From assembly GCF_028802875.1 (NCBI RefSeq), contig NZ_JARAMP010000016.1, positions 1 through 64,000 of the forward strand: DNA of 64,000 nt. The letters are read 5' to 3'. Under the pieces are notes generated by a model that saw nothing but the letters and a program-made list of their open reading frames with translations, had not been told where the DNA came from and searched no databases. This DNA is from Seohaeicola sp024304985 (GTDB lineage: Bacteria > Pseudomonadota > Alphaproteobacteria > Rhodobacterales > Rhodobacteraceae). The position numbers and the translations under genes were made by a program. This document shows positions 55,272 to 63,606 of this stretch, piece after piece. The first letter of the stretch is position 1. Every line of letters begins with the position of its first letter.

Positions 55272-55403
55272 GACGGGGCATGCCCCCGGTGAACCCGACC
55301 GCAGCGGTCCCTCCGCTGCGGCCTTGCGATGCGGGACGCTGCCTGCTATGCGCCTTTCCCGACCGTATTGATCGGAAATAGCCCGTTGACCAACGTATCT
55401 GAC

Positions 55404-56492
55404 ATGCCGGCGAAAGGGCCAGTGCCCCGGCTCGAGATCCGCAACCTTGTGCGTCGTTTCGACGGGGTCGCGGTGGTCGATGACGTGTCGCTGACGGTGA
55501 TGCCGGGGCAGGTCACCTGCCTGCTGGGGCCGTCGGGCTGCGGCAAATCGACCACGCTGCGCATGATCGCGGGCGTCGAGATGCAGGATTCGGGCGAGAT
55601 CTGGGTGGATGGCCACCTGATCTGCGACACCGTGTTCCGGGTCCCGCCTGAGCGGCGCGCCATCGGCCTGATGTTTCAGGACTTTGCCCTCTTTCCCCAT
55701 CTGAGCGTCGCCGAGAACGTGGCCTTCGGCCTGTCCGGCCCGCGTGAGGCGCGCCGGGCGCGGGTCGAAGAGTTGCTGCGCAGGGTCGGCCTCCTGCGCT
55801 TCATCGACGCCTATCCGCATTCCCTGTCCGGGGGCGAACAGCAGCGCGTGGCCCTGTCGCGCGCCCTTGCGCCACGTCCCCGCATCATGCTGATGGACGA
55901 GCCTTTCTCCGGTCTGGACAACCGCTTGCGCGACGACATCCGCGACCAGACGCTCGAGATCCTCAAGCAGGAGGATGCCGCCGTCCTTCTGGTCACGCAT
56001 GAGCCGGACGAGGCGATGCGGATGGCCGACGAGATCGCGCTGATGCGCGCTGGACGGATCGTGCAGAAGGGCGCGCCCTACAACATCTACAACGCGCCAA
56101 AGGATCGCGATTCGGTCGCGTTTTTCAGTGATATCAATGTGATACGGGGCACTGTTCGCGGCGCGCTGACCGATACGCCCTTTGGCCAGTTCCTCGCGCC
56201 CGGCGTGCCTGACGGGGCCGAGGTCGAAATCGTGATCCGGCCTCAGCACATCAAGATCGACCTTGATCGGGGCGGACGCGGCCCCAATCCCACCGTGCAG
56301 GACGGCGTCGCCGCACGCGGCGAGGTGGTGCGCGCGCGCTTCATGGGCAGCGAAAGTCTGGTCGAGATCCGGATGGATCATGACGGCTCGGTCCTCAAGG
56401 CGACCGTGCCCAATGTGTTCCTGCCCGCACCCGGCAAGCCGCTGTGGCTGATGATCCGCCGCGACCGTTGCTTTGTCTTTCCGGTGCGCTGA
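55404..56492 (+). CDS. ABC transporter ATP-binding protein (FbpC/PotA-like)
   Basis: A 362-residue ATPase for an importer. Walker A GPSGCGKSTTLR (about 42-53), LSGGEQQRVALSRALAPRP (about 137-155), Walker B IMLMDEPFSGLD and H-loop LVTHEPDEAMR are intact; a C-terminal TOBE-like domain (EVEIVIRPQHIKIDL) suggests a ferric iron, spermidine or similar solute system. No permease or binding protein is next to it. The start is uncertain between ATG 55404 and TTG 55386; neither has a strong ribosome site. Confidence 0.85.
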   Translation: MPAKGPVPRLEIRNLVRRFDGVAVVDDVSLTVMPGQVTCLLGPSGCGKSTTLRMIAGVEMQDSGEIWVDGHLICDTVFRVPPERRAIGLMFQDFALFPHLSVAENVAFGLSGPREARRARVEELLRRVGLLRFIDAYPHSLSGGEQQRVALSRALAPRPRIMLMDEPFSGLDNRLRDDIRDQTLEILKQEDAAVLLVTHEPDEAMRMADEIALMRAGRIVQKGAPYNIYNAPKDRDSVAFFSDINVIRGTVRGALTDTPFGQFLAPGVPDGAEVEIVIRPQHIKIDLDRGGRGPNPTVQDGVAARGEVVRARFMGSESLVEIRMDHDGSVLKATVPNVFLPAPGKPLWLMIRRDRCFVFPVR

Positions 56493-56738
56493 CACGGTTC
56501 CCGGCGGCAACTGTGCAGGATGCGGCAAGGCGCGGCATCGGGATATGTGAAGCCAGAACAGGCCGACGGCGGGAATAACCGGCTTCGGGCTTGCGTTCTG
56601 CGGGACGAGGGCAGAAAAACCCCGGATGATCGCTGCTTTGGTTCTTCCAACCGGCGCTGATCGTCATTAGATGTTGAGAGTGATGGCTGAGGGCCTGTGC
56701 GGATCAAGCCGCGACGGGCCGAGCAAGGGAGAACTGCA

Positions 56739-56954
56739 ATGTTGAACAATATCGGACTTCCGGGTCTTCTGCTGATCGCGGTGGTCGTGCTGGTGCTTTT
56801 CGGGCGCGGCAAGATCAGCTCGCTGATGGGCGAAGTCGGCAAGGGGATCACCGCCTTCAAGCGCGGCGTGAGCGACAGCTCCAAAGAGCTTGAGGACGGC
56901 AGTGGCGAGATGACCAAGGATGTCACGCCCGACAAAGAGAAAGACAAGGTCTGA
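56739..56954 (+). CDS. tatA: Twin-arginine translocase subunit TatA
   Basis: A 71-residue TatA with one N-terminal membrane helix (LPGLLLIAVVVLVLFGRGKI, about 7-26), FGRGKIS hinge, then the amphipathic helix and an acidic C-terminal tail (ELEDGSGEMTKDVTPDKEK). It forms the pore-like assembly that moves folded proteins across the inner membrane. The ATG at 56739 follows AAGGGAGAACTGCA. First gene of tatABC; 3 bp from tatB. Confidence 0.95.
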   Translation: MLNNIGLPGLLLIAVVVLVLFGRGKISSLMGEVGKGITAFKRGVSDSSKELEDGSGEMTKDVTPDKEKDKV

Positions 56955-56957
56955 TCC

Positions 56958-57554
56958 ATGTTCGATCTGGGCTGGACCGAGCTTCTGCTCATCGGCATCG
57001 TCGCGTTGATCGTGGTCGGGCCGAAAGACCTGCCGGTGCTGTTCCGCAATGTGGGGCGCTTCGTCGGCAAGGCGCGGGGCATGGCGCGGGAGTTCAGCCG
57101 GGCAATGGAAGACGCAGCCGACGAGTCGGGCGTGCGTGATGTGGCCAAAAGCCTGAAATCCGTGGCCGATCCCAAGAAGATGGGGTTGGACAAGATCCGC
57201 GAGGCGACGGACGAGCTCAAGGCGTGGAAGCCCGGCTCGGAAACCGCCAAACTGGCCGCAGACCGGGCCGAGGCGGCCGCCAAGCTGCGCGAGCAGAGCA
57301 AGCCCGAGGCTGTCGCGGCCAAGGCCGAGGCGGCGCGGACCGTGGCGGCCGAGCAAGCGGCCCCCGCCGCCAAGCCAGCCGCTGCTGCCCCCAAGGCCAA
57401 AGCCGCAGCCAAGCCAAAGGCGGCGGCCCCGGCCAAGCCTGCGGCCAAACCGGCTGCATCCAGGACCAAGGCCACATCCACTGCTGCGGCCTCCAAACCT
57501 GCGCCCCGGACCCGGTCCAAGGCAAAGACCGCAGATCCCTCGGCGCAAGAGTAG
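56958..57554 (+). CDS. tatB: Twin-arginine translocase subunit TatB
   Basis: A 198-residue TatB: membrane helix at residues 2-20 (FDLGWTELLLIGIVALIVVG split), the conserved GPKDLPVLFRNVGRFVGKARGMAREF amphipathic helix, then a long Ala/Pro/Lys-rich tail (about 100-198) that is probably disordered. TatB with TatC recognises the twin-arginine signal. The tail is longer than in many relatives. 3 bp before tatC. Confidence 0.94.
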   Translation: MFDLGWTELLLIGIVALIVVGPKDLPVLFRNVGRFVGKARGMAREFSRAMEDAADESGVRDVAKSLKSVADPKKMGLDKIREATDELKAWKPGSETAKLAADRAEAAAKLREQSKPEAVAAKAEAARTVAAEQAAPAAKPAAAAPKAKAAAKPKAAAPAKPAAKPAASRTKATSTAAASKPAPRTRSKAKTADPSAQE

Positions 57555-57557
57555 ATC

Positions 57558-58469
57558 ATGACCAAACAAGACGAGATCGACGATAGCAGCGCCCCGCTGA
57601 TCGAGCATCTGGCGGAACTGCGCACGCGCCTGATCCATTCCGTGGTGGCCTTCATCCTTGGGATGATCATCTGCTTCACGGTATGGAACCCGATCTTCAA
57701 CTTCCTGACGCATCCGCTCTGTTCGGCCATGGCCGAGCGCGGGCACGAGGATTGCGGGCTGATCCTGATCCGCCTGCAGGAAGGTTTCTTCGTCGCCGTC
57801 TCGATCTCGCTGATGGGGGGGCTGATGCTGTCCTTCCCCTACATCGCCTATCAGCTATGGCGCTTCGTGGCGCCGGGCCTCTACAAATCCGAAAAGGGCG
57901 CGTTCCTGCCCTTCCTGCTGGCCTCGCCCTTCATGTTCTTTCTGGGCGCAGGCTTCGCCTTCTATGTGGTGACACCGCTGGCCTTCGATTTCTTCCTGGG
58001 CTTCCAGCAACCCGGCACCATTCTGGGCGACTCCGCACCAGAGGGGAACGCCGTCGCCGGGATCGCCTTTCAGGGCTCCGCGCAGGAATATCTCAGCCTG
58101 ACAATCAAGTTCATCGTGGCCTTCGGCCTCTGCTTCCAACTGCCGGTCCTGCTGACCCTGATGGGCAAGGCGGGGATCGTCAGTTCGGAAGGGCTGGCCA
58201 ATGTGCGCAAATATGCGGTGGTCGGCATCCTGATTCTGGCCGCCCTTGTCACGCCGCCCGATGTGATCACCCAGATCATCCTCTTTGTCGTGGTCTACGG
58301 GCTCTATGAGATTTCGATCTTTCTGGTCCGCCGGGTCGAAACCAAGCGCGAAGAGAAACTCCGCGCCGAGGGTTACTACGATGACGAAGAGGATTTCGAC
58401 GATCCGCTGATCAAGGAATTCGACGAGGATCTGGCCAGTGGGACCGACGGCGAGGACAAGTCGAAGTGA
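57558..58469 (+). CDS. tatC: Twin-arginine translocase subunit TatC
   Basis: A 303-residue membrane protein with six helices, the receptor for twin-arginine signal peptides. Signatures: LIEHLAELRTRLIHSVVAFI (about 14-33) and the FIAYQLWRFVAPGLYKSEKG region (YIAYQLWRFVAPGLYKSE, about 95-112), plus the periplasmic loop around 140-180. An acid-rich C-terminal tail (EEDFDDPLIKEFDED) follows. Overlaps the DUF815-like ATPase gene by 4 bp. Confidence 0.95.
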   Translation: MTKQDEIDDSSAPLIEHLAELRTRLIHSVVAFILGMIICFTVWNPIFNFLTHPLCSAMAERGHEDCGLILIRLQEGFFVAVSISLMGGLMLSFPYIAYQLWRFVAPGLYKSEKGAFLPFLLASPFMFFLGAGFAFYVVTPLAFDFFLGFQQPGTILGDSAPEGNAVAGIAFQGSAQEYLSLTIKFIVAFGLCFQLPVLLTLMGKAGIVSSEGLANVRKYAVVGILILAALVTPPDVITQIILFVVVYGLYEISIFLVRRVETKREEKLRAEGYYDDEEDFDDPLIKEFDEDLASGTDGEDKSK

Positions 58470-59314
58470 GTTCCAAGACCCTCAAACGCATCGCTGCGGC
58501 GCTGGAACGTCTGGCCCCACCGCCGCCGCAAGCCCCGGATTTCGACGCGGCTGAGGCTTTCGTCTGGCATGTCGAGCCTGACCGGCTGGAACCCGTGCCG
58601 CAAGTGTCGGGTGTGGCGCTGCGCCTGCTGGTGGGCGTGGATCGGTCGCGCGACACGCTGCTTGAGAACACGCTGCAATTCGCCCGTGGTCTGCCTGCGA
58701 ACAATGCCCTTCTCTGGGGCGCGCGCGGCATGGGCAAATCCAGCCTCGTCAAGGCTGTCCATGCCGAAGTGCAGGCGCAGGGCCTGCCCCTGAAACTGGT
58801 GGAATTGCAGCGCGAGGATCTGCCGTCCGTCGCGCGCCTGCTGAACCTGCTGCGCGTGCGCCCCGAGCGGTTCGTTCTGTTCTGCGACGACCTCTCCTTC
58901 AGCCATGACGATCAGCATTACAAATCGCTGAAAGCGGTTCTGGACGGTGGGATCGAGGGACGCCCCGACAACGTGATCTTTTACGCCACGTCGAACCGGC
59001 GCCATCTGATGCCGCGCGACATGATCGAGAATGAACGCTCCAGCGCCATCAATCCCTCCGAAGCCGTGGAAGAGAAAGTGTCCCTCTCCGACCGTTTCGG
59101 CCTCTGGCTGGGCTTTCACGCCTGCGATCAGGATCAGTTTCTGGCGATGATCCGGGGTTATTGCACGGCCTTCGGCATCGACATCCCCGAAGAGCGTCTG
59201 CGGGCCGAAGCGATCGAATGGCAGGCCACGCGCGGCGCACGCTCTGGCCGGGTGGCCTGGCAATTCGTGACCGATCTGGCGGGCCGCGAAGGTGTGCGCC
59301 TCACGCAAGGCTGA
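58466..59314 (+). CDS. DUF815-family AAA+ ATPase
   Basis: A 282-residue P-loop ATPase. Walker A is WGARGMGKSSLVKA (about 89-102), Walker B VLFCDDLSF (about 137-145), and a sensor-like YATSNRRHLMPRDM (about 172-185). The family is described only as DUF815. GTG start at 58466 overlaps the tatC stop, with GAGGA about 10 bp before it. Gene order with tatC occurs in related bacteria as far as I recall, so a link to protein export or folding is possible but unproven. Confidence 0.85.
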   Translation: MSSKTLKRIAAALERLAPPPPQAPDFDAAEAFVWHVEPDRLEPVPQVSGVALRLLVGVDRSRDTLLENTLQFARGLPANNALLWGARGMGKSSLVKAVHAEVQAQGLPLKLVELQREDLPSVARLLNLLRVRPERFVLFCDDLSFSHDDQHYKSLKAVLDGGIEGRPDNVIFYATSNRRHLMPRDMIENERSSAINPSEAVEEKVSLSDRFGLWLGFHACDQDQFLAMIRGYCTAFGIDIPEERLRAEAIEWQATRGARSGRVAWQFVTDLAGREGVRLTQG

Positions 59315-59330
59315 AACGCCGCGCCGCCTG

Positions 59331-59352
59331 TGTCACCGTTCTGCAAATACTA
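59331..59352 (-). repeat. Dispersed GTATTT element, copy 4
   Basis: Minus strand reads AGTATTTGCAGAACGGTGAC, between the convergent DUF815-type and nlpD genes. Confidence 0.6.
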
Positions 59353-59381
59353 TACCTGCGGCCCGCATCCTTGCGGACCGC

Positions 59382-59400
59382 CTGAGGTTGCGCGCCTCAG
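59382..59400. terminator. Candidate hairpin at the nlpD stop
   Basis: CTGAGG-ttgcgcg-CCTCAG overlaps the nlpD stop codon in a convergent gap. No T-run is present, so termination is uncertain. Confidence 0.3.
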
Positions 59401-60704
59401 CGCGGTGCGAGATAGGGGGTCGGGTCCACGCTGTCGAAGCCTTTGCGCACTTCGAAATGCAGATAGTTCGACGACCCGGACCGGATCTGCGCGATCTTCT
59501 GCCCGCGGGTGACCTTGTCATCCTTCTTGACGACCGCGCCTTCCACATTGGCATAAACCGTCAGAAGGTTGTCCGGATGCCGGATCACGATGATCGGGAT
59601 CTGATCGGCGCTGGCGGTGATGGCGGCCACGGTGCCGGCTTCCGCAGCGACGATGGAAGTCCCCGACGGGGCCTGGATGTCCAGACCGTCATTCTTGCCC
59701 TTCTGGTAGTCGCGGATGATCGTTCCCTGCACCGGGGTGGCCAGTTGCGCATTGCCTGCCGGGGCGGACTGCGCCGCGCCAAGGTTGGGCGCCGTGGTGG
59801 CCGGCGCGGGGGCGGCAGCGGGCCGCGTCGTCTCGGTCGGCAGCGGTGTCGCCGCCGATGGTGGAACCGGCGTCGGCGATCCGGCACCCGGCGCGGTCAC
59901 GGCGGCGGCCGCCGCCGGACGGGCCGGGGCCTCGGCATCCGGGACCGGGATCAACAGGAACTGACCTTCGCGGATGGTGTAATCCGATCCCAGACCGTTC
60001 CATTCGGCCAGTGACCGGACCGAGACATTGTAAAGCCGCGAGATCGTAAAGGCCGTCTCGCCGCGCTTGACCTGATGGCGCGTGGGTTCCAGTCCGACCT
60101 GCGGACGCTGTGCCGCGGCGGCGGGTGCCGGGGCTGCGGCAGAGGTGATCATCCCACCGCCCGCCGGTGGCAGGGTCGTCGTGCTGACGGCCGCCGCGTC
60201 CGAGCGGTCGATGGCGCTGCTGGCCAGACTGGTGATATCGGTGCCCGGCGGCTGGATCGTGCCGAACCCGCCCGTCGCTGCAGAAGGCTCCGCGACGCGG
60301 CGGGGCAGGGCCACCACCTCGTCCGGGCGCAGCGGATCGGCAGGGCGCAAGCCGTTGAAACGCGCCAGTTCATCGGGCGCGATCCCGATCCGCGTGGCGA
60401 CATCCGCGACGGTGTCTCCTTGCCGGGCGACGGCCACCTGATAGTTCGGATAAGAGATGACGCCGCGCGCATCCGGCGCAGGGCGGTTGGCGACGGGCTG
60501 TCGCGCCGCCTCGGCGGTGTCGAGCGTGTCGCCGAAATTGCCACGCATGTCAAAGTCCAGCGGCCTGTCACAGGCCGCCAACAGGCCAAGCGCCGTGCCG
60601 GCCAGGATCAGGTGACGCAGCGTGCGGGTCGGGGATGGACGGCCTGTGCCTGTCAGGCCCGGACGAAATGTGCGGGGGGCAGCGGGACGGCTCTGTTCGG
60701 TCAT
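59397..60704 (-). CDS. nlpD: NlpD-like LysM/M23 lipoprotein, murein hydrolase activator
   Basis: A 435-residue envelope lipoprotein: signal with lipobox GLLAAC (about 40-45), LysM domain 1 (VARQGDTVADVATRIG, about 92-107), LysM domain 2 (HQVKRGETAFTISRLYNV, about 208-225), an Ala/Pro-rich linker, and a C-terminal M23 domain (about 325-430). In M23 the first zinc His is replaced (KNDGLDIQA where HxGxD is expected) and YANVEG replaces YAH; YLHFEVR keeps the last His. Such degenerate LytM proteins activate amidases at cell division. It is the third gene of surE-pcm-nlpD. Confidence 0.88.
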   Translation of the reverse strand: MTEQSRPAAPRTFRPGLTGTGRPSPTRTLRHLILAGTALGLLAACDRPLDFDMRGNFGDTLDTAEAARQPVANRPAPDARGVISYPNYQVAVARQGDTVADVATRIGIAPDELARFNGLRPADPLRPDEVVALPRRVAEPSAATGGFGTIQPPGTDITSLASSAIDRSDAAAVSTTTLPPAGGGMITSAAAPAPAAAAQRPQVGLEPTRHQVKRGETAFTISRLYNVSVRSLAEWNGLGSDYTIREGQFLLIPVPDAEAPARPAAAAAVTAPGAGSPTPVPPSAATPLPTETTRPAAAPAPATTAPNLGAAQSAPAGNAQLATPVQGTIIRDYQKGKNDGLDIQAPSGTSIVAAEAGTVAAITASADQIPIIVIRHPDNLLTVYANVEGAVVKKDDKVTRGQKIAQIRSGSSNYLHFEVRKGFDSVDPTPYLAPR

Positions 60705-60795
60705 CTCGATTTCCTCTGTCCTGCCCCTTGCGGCGGGGCCTGGTTGTTATCGTTCTGTCCGGCCCTGCGACCGGTTCGGGGTCATCCTTCGCCTG

Positions 60796-61437
60796 TCAGT
60801 CGCGCCCCAGACCCTCGACCAGAGGCACGAACCGGACCGGGCGCAACTCGTCATAGTCAAAGCCCGTGTCATGACGGGTCACGCGGATCAGGCTTTGCAC
60901 CGTGTCGGACTGTCCCACCGGCAAAACCATGATACCCCCGATTTTCAATTGGGCCAAGAGGGGGCCGGGCGGGTCTTCGGCGGCAGCGGTCACGAGGATG
61001 CGATCAAACGGCGCCTGATCGGGCAGACCAAAGCTGCCATCGGCGGTAAAGGCGGTGATATTGGTCAGTTGCAACGCATCAAAGATCTCGCGCGCCTCGC
61101 GGACAAGTCGGCGATGCCGGTCCACCGTATAGACCCGGCGGGCCAGTTGCGACAGGATCGCCGCCTGATAGCCCGATCCCGTGCCCACCTCCAGAACCGT
61201 GTCGCGGGCGCTGACCTGCAAGGCCTGCGTCATCAGCCCCACGATCGACGGCTGGCTGATCGTCTGCCCGCAGGCGATGGGCAGGGGCATGTCCTCATAG
61301 GCGCGGGCGGCGAAGATCCCGCGGATGAAAGGGCCGCGGTCGATCTTTTCCATGGCCGTCAGGACACGGCTGTCTGTCACCCCCTTGGAGCGCAGGGCAT
61401 AGAGGAACTGCATCTTGCGTTCCGCCGCGTCGCTCAT
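60796..61437 (-). CDS. pcm: Protein-L-isoaspartate O-methyltransferase
   Basis: A 213-residue SAM-dependent methyltransferase that starts repair of isoaspartate in damaged proteins. VLEVGTGSGYQAAILSQLAR (about 80-99) is the SAM-binding loop; RGPFIRG near residue 31, ISQPSIVG (about 59) and DRILVTAAAEDPP follow. The start overlaps the surE stop by 4 bp. Gap to nlpD is 91 bp. Confidence 0.94.
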   Translation of the reverse strand: MSDAAERKMQFLYALRSKGVTDSRVLTAMEKIDRGPFIRGIFAARAYEDMPLPIACGQTISQPSIVGLMTQALQVSARDTVLEVGTGSGYQAAILSQLARRVYTVDRHRRLVREAREIFDALQLTNITAFTADGSFGLPDQAPFDRILVTAAAEDPPGPLLAQLKIGGIMVLPVGQSDTVQSLIRVTRHDTGFDYDELRPVRFVPLVEGLGRD

Positions 61438-62222
61438 TCGATCCCTTTCAACGGCTCCAGAAGGTCATGCGCCGTCAGATCCGCCCGCATCGGCGTGACC
61501 GAGATATAGCCGTCCAGATTCACCGCCGCATCGGTGCCGGGCAGGGTGGGCACATGCTGCTCGCCACCCTTGATCCACAGGAAACGCCGCCCCGAGGGCG
61601 ACAGATGCGGCTCGACCGAGAAACGGGTGTTGCGGCGGAACCCCTGCGGCACCACGCGCGCCCCGCGCACGCCCTCGGCCGGAACGGGCGGGAAGTTGAT
61701 GTTGTAGAACACCCGGTAATCCGCTCCATGCTCGGCCTCTGGCGTCGCGGCCAGAAGCTTGCGGATCAGCGCAGGACCATGCACCCCTGCCGCCTCGAAA
61801 GGATCGGGCGCGGCAAAGTTCGAGGGGCCCAGATATTGCGACAGCGCCATCGCGGGGATGCGTTGCAAGGCCGCCTCCATGGCCCCCCCCAGCGTGCCGG
61901 AATACAGCGCGTTCTCGGCCGAATTGTTGCCCCGGTTCACGCCCGACAGCACCAGATCGGGCACCGCCCCCTCCATCACGTCATGAATGCCCGCCAGCAC
62001 GCAATCGGCGGGGCTGCCTTCGGTCGCAAAGCGCCGCTCGCCCAGCTTGGCGATCATCATCGGATGGGTATAGCTGATGCAATGGGCGACGCCGGATTGT
62101 TCGAAAGCAGGGGCCACGACCCAGACCTCGCCCTCCGGTCCGGCCAGATCGGCGGCGATGCGCTCCAGTACGGCCAGACCCGGCGCGTTGATCCCGTCGT
62201 CATTGGTAATAAGAATACGCAT
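61434..62222 (-). CDS. surE: 5'/3'-nucleotidase SurE
   Basis: A 262-residue SurE phosphatase acting on nucleoside monophosphates with a divalent metal. MRILITNDDGINAPGL (1-16) holds the metal Asp pair; SGVNRGNNSAENALYSGTLG (about 92-111, metal Asn) and YTHPMM (about 50) are also present. Its ATG at 62222 follows a GGTGAACC-type leader. First gene of surE-pcm-nlpD; two dispersed repeats lie upstream. Confidence 0.95.
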   Translation of the reverse strand: MRILITNDDGINAPGLAVLERIAADLAGPEGEVWVVAPAFEQSGVAHCISYTHPMMIAKLGERRFATEGSPADCVLAGIHDVMEGAVPDLVLSGVNRGNNSAENALYSGTLGGAMEAALQRIPAMALSQYLGPSNFAAPDPFEAAGVHGPALIRKLLAATPEAEHGADYRVFYNINFPPVPAEGVRGARVVPQGFRRNTRFSVEPHLSPSGRRFLWIKGGEQHVPTLPGTDAAVNLDGYISVTPMRADLTAHDLLEPLKGIE

Positions 62223-62293
62223 GCCTGCCCCGGTTCACCTTTTTTCATGGTGTAGAGGACGGGCGCGACGGGGGCAAGAAGGCAGCGCCCTCC

Positions 62294-62314
62294 TTTCATC
62301 GTTCTGCAAATACG
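62294..62314 (-). repeat. Dispersed GTATTT element, copy 5 (inverted pair, left arm)
   Basis: Minus strand reads CGTATTTGCAGAACGATGAA. It is the inverted partner of the copy at 62367, about 52 bp away, in the 174-bp gap between surE and the SDR gene. Confidence 0.65.
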
Positions 62315-62366
62315 CAATTCTCCCATCGCAGCAGGCGGGCCCTGTGCATGTGATCAGGCGGGGAAT

Positions 62367-62388
62367 GAGTATTTGTGGAACGATGAAG
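62367..62388 (+). repeat. Dispersed GTATTT element, copy 6 (inverted pair, right arm)
   Basis: Plus strand reads AGTATTTGTGGAACGATGAA. With the copy at 62294 it can form a long imperfect hairpin of about 17 paired bases just before the convergent-strand SDR stop. Confidence 0.65.
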
Positions 62389-62396
62389 CGGATGGC

Positions 62397-63038
62397 TCAG
62401 CCCAGCAGGGCCAGCAGGCGCGCCGCCTCGTCGCGCGGATGCGCCAGGGGCGCGCGATCCTCGCCGGGGAAAAAGCGCGCGCGGGTGGCGGTGGGCATGG
62501 GGGCTGGGGTCAGCACATGCACGCGCGGCCCGGTCTTGACGGTTTCCGCCGCCCAGCTTTGCGCCAGCGCGATCTGCGCGGCCTTGGTGGCGCCATAGGC
62601 ACCAAAGAATTTGTGCCCCGCGCGCGGATCGTCAAAGAACAGCGCCGTGCCCGCCTGTCCCAGAAGCGGGGCAATATAGGGGATCAACTGCCCTGTCGCC
62701 GTGACGTTGCAGGCTACGGATTTGTCCCAGTCGCGCGCGTCGATGGTGTTGGCGGGGGACAGGGGCGCGGCGTGAATGGCCGTATGCGCCCAAAGATCGA
62801 CATGCCCCCAGCGATCATGGATCGACCGGCACAGCTGCGCCATCGCCTCGGGCTTGGTGATGTCCATCGGGGCCAGTGTCGCCTGACCGCCCGCCGCCTT
62901 GATCCGGTCGTCCAGTTCCTCCAGCGCGCCGGTGGTCCGGCCCACCGCCACGATGTGATGGGTGGCGGCCAGCGCCTCGGCCAATGCCGCGCCAAGGCCC
63001 CGCGAGGCTCCGGTGATCAGGGCGATTTTCTCGGACAT
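62397..63038 (-). CDS. Short-chain dehydrogenase/reductase
   Basis: A 213-residue classical SDR: cofactor loop ITGASRGLGAALAEALA (about 8-24), VAVGRTT, and the catalytic YGATKAAQIALAQ (about 154-166) with Tyr and Lys in place. A Ser before the Tyr, normally in a SxxS motif, is not obvious (FFDDPRAGHKFFGAYG). AGGAGA lies 6 bp before the ATG at 63038, which decides the start against a longer frame. Substrate unknown. Confidence 0.85.
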   Translation of the reverse strand: MSEKIALITGASRGLGAALAEALAATHHIVAVGRTTGALEELDDRIKAAGGQATLAPMDITKPEAMAQLCRSIHDRWGHVDLWAHTAIHAAPLSPANTIDARDWDKSVACNVTATGQLIPYIAPLLGQAGTALFFDDPRAGHKFFGAYGATKAAQIALAQSWAAETVKTGPRVHVLTPAPMPTATRARFFPGEDRAPLAHPRDEAARLLALLG

Positions 63039-63117
63039 CTTGGTTCTCCTCGCGCTTGCGTCGCGCCCGATGTGAGGGGTTGCGCGCCCAAGGTCAAGGG
63101 GGCAGGCGGCGCAAGCG

Positions 63118-63393
63118 TCAGGGCATGGCCAGCCGCTGGGCCTCGCCATTGCGGATCATGTGGATCAGGCCCGGTTCTATCGCCGCGATGGTGGCGTCGC
63201 CGATCCTGTCGCCAAGACCCAGTTGCTGCACGCTGCCATTGCTCATCCGGATCAGCGCGCGCGAGGCTTGCCCCGCGACCACCGTGCCAAGCAGCGTTGT
63301 GCCGTCAAGCGGCAGCCGGCCTGTCAATGTCGCGGCGGATTGGGTTTTTTCCGTTGTGGGTGTTGTGTCGTCGCTTGGATATGTCGTGCTCAT
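63118..63393 (-). CDS. Small protein with GspC/PilP-like domain
   Basis: A 91-residue protein: a disordered N-terminus (MSTTYPSDDTTPTTEK) then a compact beta-rich segment TLLGTVVAGQASRALIRMSNG, SVQQLGLGDRIGDATIAAIEP, IHMIRNGEAQRLAMP. This pattern resembles the homology region of GspC or PilP, pilus or type II secretion periplasmic subunits, but there is no membrane anchor. It may be a truncated or derived copy, lying 79 bp upstream of the SDR gene on the same strand. Confidence 0.6.
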   Translation of the reverse strand: MSTTYPSDDTTPTTEKTQSAATLTGRLPLDGTTLLGTVVAGQASRALIRMSNGSVQQLGLGDRIGDATIAAIEPGLIHMIRNGEAQRLAMP

Positions 63394-63606
63394 GCCGGTC
63401 TGTCATGCCCTGTGATGTTGCCGTCACGCGGCCTGTCGCATGGCAGACAGGGCAGGGAAAGGGGGGTGGCACCACTCTTTCGATCCTCGGCGGGGCATGC
63501 GCGATCCGATGCCGAGACGCGGGCAAAACCTTGCCGCATGTCCCATCATCCGGCTGCGACGGATTGTCCGCATCCCTTGTGGCGCTTGATCGCGTGACCT
63601 TTCAGG

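Noticed and set aside
63305..63526. 73-residue minus-strand frame with a CPVC motif before the GspC-like gene
   Set aside because: It overlaps the recognised gene in another frame, has no ribosome site and no family resemblance.
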